64,000 nt of DNA, taken from positions 1 to 64,000 of the forward strand of contig CAMAUE010000007.1 in the NCBI GenBank assembly GCA_945861245.1, written 5' to 3'. The notes under the pieces were generated by a model, which had not been told where the DNA came from, did not search any database, and worked only from the letters and a program-made list of their open reading frames with translations. A program made the position numbers and the translations under genes. Source of the stretch: Singulisphaera sp. GP187 (GTDB lineage Bacteria; Planctomycetota; Planctomycetia; Gemmatales; Gemmataceae). Below are positions 59,953 to 64,000 of this stretch, in pieces. How positions within the stretch are numbered: the stretch's first letter is position 1; each line of letters opens with the position of its first letter.

Positions 59953-61492
59953 ACGCATTGCACTGACGGTGAATGACGAGCAGGTCAACGCACCCGAACA
60001 TTGCACCGTCGCGGCGGTGTTGCTTGCCTCGCCCGGTGTGGCCACTCGTGTTTCCGTAACGGGCGAACCGCGCGGGCCACTGTGCGGCATGGGCGTCTGT
60101 TTCGAGTGCCGAGTGACGATCGATGGCGAAGCGCATCAGCGGTCGTGCCAGATTTCCACGAGCGACGGCATAGTGGTCGCAACGCGCGGCAATGACTCGT
60201 ATCCGCGGGAACACGAACAATATCTGTCAGAAGAAATCGTTAATAAGGCCTACGATGTCCTCGTAATCGGCGCAGGCCCAGCGGGTATTGCGACGGCGGT
60301 GACAGCGGCACAGGCGGGCCAGCGCGTCGCCGTCCTTTCCGACGATCCGCACATCGGCGGGCAGATTTGGCGCCATGACCACGCGAAACCATTGGGGCGA
60401 TTCGCAGCCGACTGGCGCGATCGGCTTTCGCGATCGTCCGCCGAATGGATCGCGTCGGCCAGCGTCTTCGCCTCACCAAAGCCCGGTGTGCTGCTCGCGG
60501 AAACGCCGACAGGGCCGATGCGGATTCGAGCCGATCAGATCGTGCTCGCCTGTGGTGCGCGGGAGCGGTTCGTGCCGTTTCCGGGTTGGACGTTGCCCGG
60601 CGTGTTCGGCGCGGGCGGATTGCAAGCGCTGGTCAAGGCCGGCATGCCGATCGCGGGTCAGCGTGTGATCGTCGCCGGCACGGGGCCGTTGTTGCTTGCC
60701 GTCGCCGATTACCTGCGAAGCCGCGGCGCGAACGTTCGGCTCATTGCGGAGCAAACTTCGCGCGGAAAGCTGGCCCGATTCGCCGGCGGCCTGCTGTTGC
60801 GCGAGCCGGCGAAGATCGCGGAAGCGGCGGGTTTCGCCTGGCGATTGCGCGGCATTCCGTTTCGGCCCAACTGTTGGCCGACCAGCGCCGACGGCGAGGG
60901 TCACCTGCAAAGCGTGACGCTCACCGACGGCTCGCGCCGCTGGACCGAACCGTGTGACGCGCTCGCCTGCGGGTTCGGCCTGGTCGCCAACACCGAGTTG
61001 CCTTGCTTGCTCGGTTGTGCCATCGAGCACGGCTTCGTGCGAGTCGATGCCGACCAGCGCACGAGCGTGCCGAACGTATTCGCGATTGGCGAATTGGCAG
61101 GCATCGGCGGCCTGGACAAAGCCCTGCTCGAAGGCGAGATCGCCGGCCACGTCGTCGCGGGCCGACATGATCTTGCAGCGGCGTTGCAGCGGCGACGCGC
61201 GAAGGCACGCGGTTTCGTGGATCGCCTTGCGGATACCTTTGCCCTGCGCGATGACCTACGCCAACTGCCCGACGCGAAAACAATCGTCTGCCGCTGCGAA
61301 GATGTGACGTTCGAGCAACTGCGGACACAACCCGACATCCGCACGGCCAAACTGCACACACGCATCGGCATGGGCCCCTGCCAGGGCCGAATCTGCGGCA
61401 GCGCGGCCGAGTTCCTGTTCGGCTGGGACGCGGGATCGGTGCGCTCACCGATCTTCCCGGTGGCGATGAAAAGTTTGGCGGGCGGGGAATAA
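59945..61492 (+). CDS. Fusion of 2Fe-2S ferredoxin-like domain, FAD/NAD(P) oxidoreductase and BFD-like 2Fe-2S domain
   Basis: CGMGVCFECRVTIDG...RSC; DVLVIGAGPAGIATAVTAAQAGQRVAVL; CRCEDVTFEQL...MGPCQGRICG. Confidence 0.9.
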   Translation: MDKRIALTVNDEQVNAPEHCTVAAVLLASPGVATRVSVTGEPRGPLCGMGVCFECRVTIDGEAHQRSCQISTSDGIVVATRGNDSYPREHEQYLSEEIVNKAYDVLVIGAGPAGIATAVTAAQAGQRVAVLSDDPHIGGQIWRHDHAKPLGRFAADWRDRLSRSSAEWIASASVFASPKPGVLLAETPTGPMRIRADQIVLACGARERFVPFPGWTLPGVFGAGGLQALVKAGMPIAGQRVIVAGTGPLLLAVADYLRSRGANVRLIAEQTSRGKLARFAGGLLLREPAKIAEAAGFAWRLRGIPFRPNCWPTSADGEGHLQSVTLTDGSRRWTEPCDALACGFGLVANTELPCLLGCAIEHGFVRVDADQRTSVPNVFAIGELAGIGGLDKALLEGEIAGHVVAGRHDLAAALQRRRAKARGFVDRLADTFALRDDLRQLPDAKTIVCRCEDVTFEQLRTQPDIRTAKLHTRIGMGPCQGRICGSAAEFLFGWDAGSVRSPIFPVAMKSLAGGE

Positions 61493-61578
61493 AATCGGGC
61501 ATCAAGCATCCTAAATGAGCAAAGACCAATCACGATCTGCTCGCGGTGATCGCCCGAACTTTTTGCTTTGGTAAAGTA

Positions 61579-62070
61579 ATGAACACGCCTTCAAAAGTTC
61601 TCCTCTGCTTGCACTCAGCGATTTGCCTTGCGGGCGTAGCCGCGATCGGCACGATGATTTTTCGCTACGTATTCCACGCTGCACATAATGGCGAGACATT
61701 TTTCTCGGTTGAAGCGTTGGGTTTTCTGATCGTCCTTCTGGGCCCTTTTTTCTTCATCGCAGTTTCGTTGTACTTTGTTCGTGCCTACGATGGGATATTG
61801 TTCTGCCTTCTCTTTGTTGTTTTGCTAACGACGGTCACTATCGCGTTGGCGTTCGTCACCGATATGGAGGTATCGATCGAAATGATGATGGAAAACCGTC
61901 AGAAGAAAGGCCGAATGAAACAATGCGGCCCTCCTATCGTGACACTTGCAATTCCGGTCGGTTACTTCTTGTCACTTGCTACTCTGTTGGGTTGTGGAAT
62001 TCATGCAATATGCCGTCAACAGAATCTTGAGGTGGAGGGCTCGGCAGAAAATGATGTAACAGGTGACTAA
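61579..62070 (+). CDS. Small polytopic membrane protein, hypothetical
   Basis: MNTPSKVLLCLHSAICLAGVAAIGTMIFRYVFHAAHNGETFF..., about four hydrophobic segments. Confidence 0.65.
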   Translation: MNTPSKVLLCLHSAICLAGVAAIGTMIFRYVFHAAHNGETFFSVEALGFLIVLLGPFFFIAVSLYFVRAYDGILFCLLFVVLLTTVTIALAFVTDMEVSIEMMMENRQKKGRMKQCGPPIVTLAIPVGYFLSLATLLGCGIHAICRQQNLEVEGSAENDVTGD

Positions 62071-62141
62071 GCAAATGGATCGGAAACATCGCAGTTGATC
62101 ATGCCAGCGCCACCCTCGCCCCTTCCACATATCCTCACCTC

Positions 62142-63101
62142 ATGCGGCAATTTCTCGTTAGACAGTGGTTCATCGTCGCGCTCGCATTGGGCTTTGCCGG
62201 CTCGTTGCTATTTCCACGGCCATTTCAGCTTGCCACGCAGTATTGGGAACCTCGCAGCAATATCGCGGCGTCGCTCTTTCTCATCGCCTGGACGATGTCC
62301 ACCGGCTCGTTTCTCGTCGAGCTGCGCCGTCCGTACGCGGCGGCGTGGGCGGTGTTTCTCAGCTACACGCTGCTCCCGCTTGCCGCGTGGGGTTTGGGTC
62401 GGCTGTCGGGCGACGCCAATGTCGAGATCGGCTTGCTGCTCATCGCCTGCGTGCCGTGTACGCTCTCGGCGGCGGTGCTGTGGACCAGGATGGCGGGGGG
62501 CAACGAGGCGACGGCGCTGCTCGCGGTCGTCGGCACGATCCTGCTCGGTTGGCTCCTCACCAGCTTTTGGCTGACGGGTTTGACGGGAACCGCCGTGCCT
62601 CTCGCGGTCGGGCCGATGATGATGAACCTCGTGCTGATCCTCGTGCTTCCCGTGTTGGGTGGCCAAGCCTTGCGCCTCGTGCCACTTTGCGCAAGATTCG
62701 CGGACAAATACCGCACGGCGATTGGCGTCGTCTCTCAATGCCTCGTGCTCCTGATCCTGCTGCGTGCGAGCGCCACCGTCGGCCTGCGCCTGCACGAAGG
62801 TGACGCCGTAGGCATGGCGTGGATCGTCACGGCGAGCGGTGCGTGCGCCGTTGTGCTGCATCTGATCGCGATCGGGGTGAGCTTCGTGTCGTGCCGATGG
62901 CTGGGCTTCGATCGCGGTCGTCAGATTGCCGTGGCGTTTTCGGCCAGTCAGAAGACAATCCAGGTGTCGCTGGCGTTGTACGATCAGTACTATCAAACTG
63001 CGTTTCCGTATGCGATCGTGCCGATGGTTTGCTATCACGTCGGGCAGTTGATTCTGGACACGATCATTGCGAAAAGGCTGCGGGGTCAAGCCCATGGGTG
63101 A
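62142..63101 (+). CDS. Bile acid:sodium symporter (BASS/SBF)-like transporter
   Basis: About 9-10 hydrophobic segments; GLLLIACVPCTLSAAVLWTRMAGGNEATALLAVVGTILLGWLL pattern. Confidence 0.8.
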   Translation: MRQFLVRQWFIVALALGFAGSLLFPRPFQLATQYWEPRSNIAASLFLIAWTMSTGSFLVELRRPYAAAWAVFLSYTLLPLAAWGLGRLSGDANVEIGLLLIACVPCTLSAAVLWTRMAGGNEATALLAVVGTILLGWLLTSFWLTGLTGTAVPLAVGPMMMNLVLILVLPVLGGQALRLVPLCARFADKYRTAIGVVSQCLVLLILLRASATVGLRLHEGDAVGMAWIVTASGACAVVLHLIAIGVSFVSCRWLGFDRGRQIAVAFSASQKTIQVSLALYDQYYQTAFPYAIVPMVCYHVGQLILDTIIAKRLRGQAHG

Positions 63102-63170
63102 GGTACTCCGAACCCTTGGGATGCTTCAAACGTGAACCCAAGGGTTCGGAGTACCTCACCCATGGGCTTG
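63087..63170. repeat. Perfect 34-bp inverted repeat, CAAGCCCATGGGTGAGGTACTCCGAACCCTTGGG
   Basis: Arms 63087-63120 and 63137-63170 are exact reverse complements. Confidence 0.95.
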
Positions 63171-63270
63171 AATTTGAGGTCGTGTCGCACCGCAACCGAC
63201 CGGCTTCATATGTTAACACAATACATTTTTCGCTCTCTTGATCGGTCAATACGAAAAGAAGATTCACGCC

Positions 63271-64000
63271 ATGAATTATGATCCCTACGCTTCGTGCATT
63301 TGCGGTAGCGGCAAGAAATTCAAGTGGTGCTGCCAGCCGGTGCATCAACAACTCCAGAGCGTCTTTGAGCTGGAAAGCCAAGGCCAGCACGAAGCCGCCA
63401 TGCGTGCGCTCGACGCCGTCATCGCGCAGCATCCGACGAACCACGAAGTGTGGGGCCGCAAGGCGATGCTGCTCTACAACACGGGCAAGCCCGAGGAAGC
63501 CGAGGCGGCGCTCGACAAGGCGTTTGAGCTATTCCCGACTTATCCGTTCGGCTACTACCTCAAAGCGAATATGCGGCTGCAAGAAGGCGAACTCGCCGGC
63601 AGTTTGCTCTTGTTGCGCAAGGCGGCAGAGCATTATGACATTGCCGTCACTGATGTGCTCGGCGAGCTTTATGCGCAGATATTCAATTGCGAAATGAAGA
63701 TGAATCGGCCCATCGCGGCGCATGCGGCGCTGGAATTGGCCGTGCGGTTTACGCCCGAGGTACCGGAATATCGCAATGCGCTGAACTCGACCTACGGACC
63801 GGAGAATACGAATCTGCCCGCCAGCGCGAAAGCGAAATATACGTTCAGATCACCAAGCGCGTCGGCCTCGGCGGAACTGCAAGGCAAATGGGACGCGGCG
63901 TTGAAGGCCGCCGGCACCGGGAAACTCGCCGACGCGGCAAGGGCGTTTGAGCCGCTCGCCAAGGCCGATCCCGTCGAACCGGCGGCGGCGTATAACTACG
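63271..64000 (+). CDS. SEC-C motif plus TPR-like protein, 3'-truncated by the window edge
   Basis: Manual translation MNYDPYASCICGSGKKFKWCCQPVHQQLQSVFELESQGQHEAAMRALDAVIAQHPTNHEVWGRKAMLLYNTGKPEEAEAALDKAFELFP...; open to the end. Missing from the ORF track because no stop is reached. Confidence 0.88.
   Translation, partial: MNYDPYASCICGSGKKFKWCCQPVHQQLQSVFELESQGQHEAAMRALDAVIAQHPTNHEVWGRKAMLLYNTGKPEEAEAALDKAFELFPTYPFGYYLKANMRLQEGELAGSLLLLRKAAEHYDIAVTDVLGELYAQIFNCEMKMNRPIAAHAALELAVRFTPEVPEYRNALNSTYGPENTNLPASAKAKYTFRSPSASASAELQGKWDAALKAAGTGKLADAARAFEPLAKADPVEPAAAYNY

Overview
Planctomycete-like chromosomal window: high GC, DUF1501/DUF1549/DUF1553 and PSCyt-type proteins, PQQ-like and WD40-like propellers. 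No rRNA, tRNA, CRISPR array, transposase or prophage was recognised by eye. Recognisable core genes: gatB, ribD, pnp-rpsO, hisG, nuoI/A/B/C/D, a CbiE/CbiT (cobL-type) methyltransferase, and a hydroxyproline-epimerase/dehydrogenase operon. Two edge genes are missing from the ORF track because they run off the window (1..1100 minus, lipoprotein; 63271..64000 plus, SEC-C/TPR). The strongest signals are these. (1) A MITE-like hairpin element of about 101 bp sits inside a PIN-domain toxin-like gene, with a perfect 9-bp direct repeat; removing it restores a canonical PIN C-terminus. Two further copies, nearly identical to each other, lie at 6591 and 20571. (2) A decayed toxin operon (antitoxin, Doc/Fic, HEPN, small protein): doc has a 1-bp frameshift right after its overlapping ATG, and the HEPN gene has a TGA exactly where Trp is expected before its RNAIAH motif. 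(3) A nucleotide-sugar dehydrogenase is broken by two single-base deletions. (4) Many families of intergenic inverted repeats occur. They look modular (shared outer arms, different inner stems), their arms change together, and they often supply stop codons of neighbouring genes. (5) A two-gene DUF2442 cassette is embedded between nuoB and nuoC and overlaps nuoC by ATGA. All family calls come from reading the sequence and general knowledge; no database search was run.
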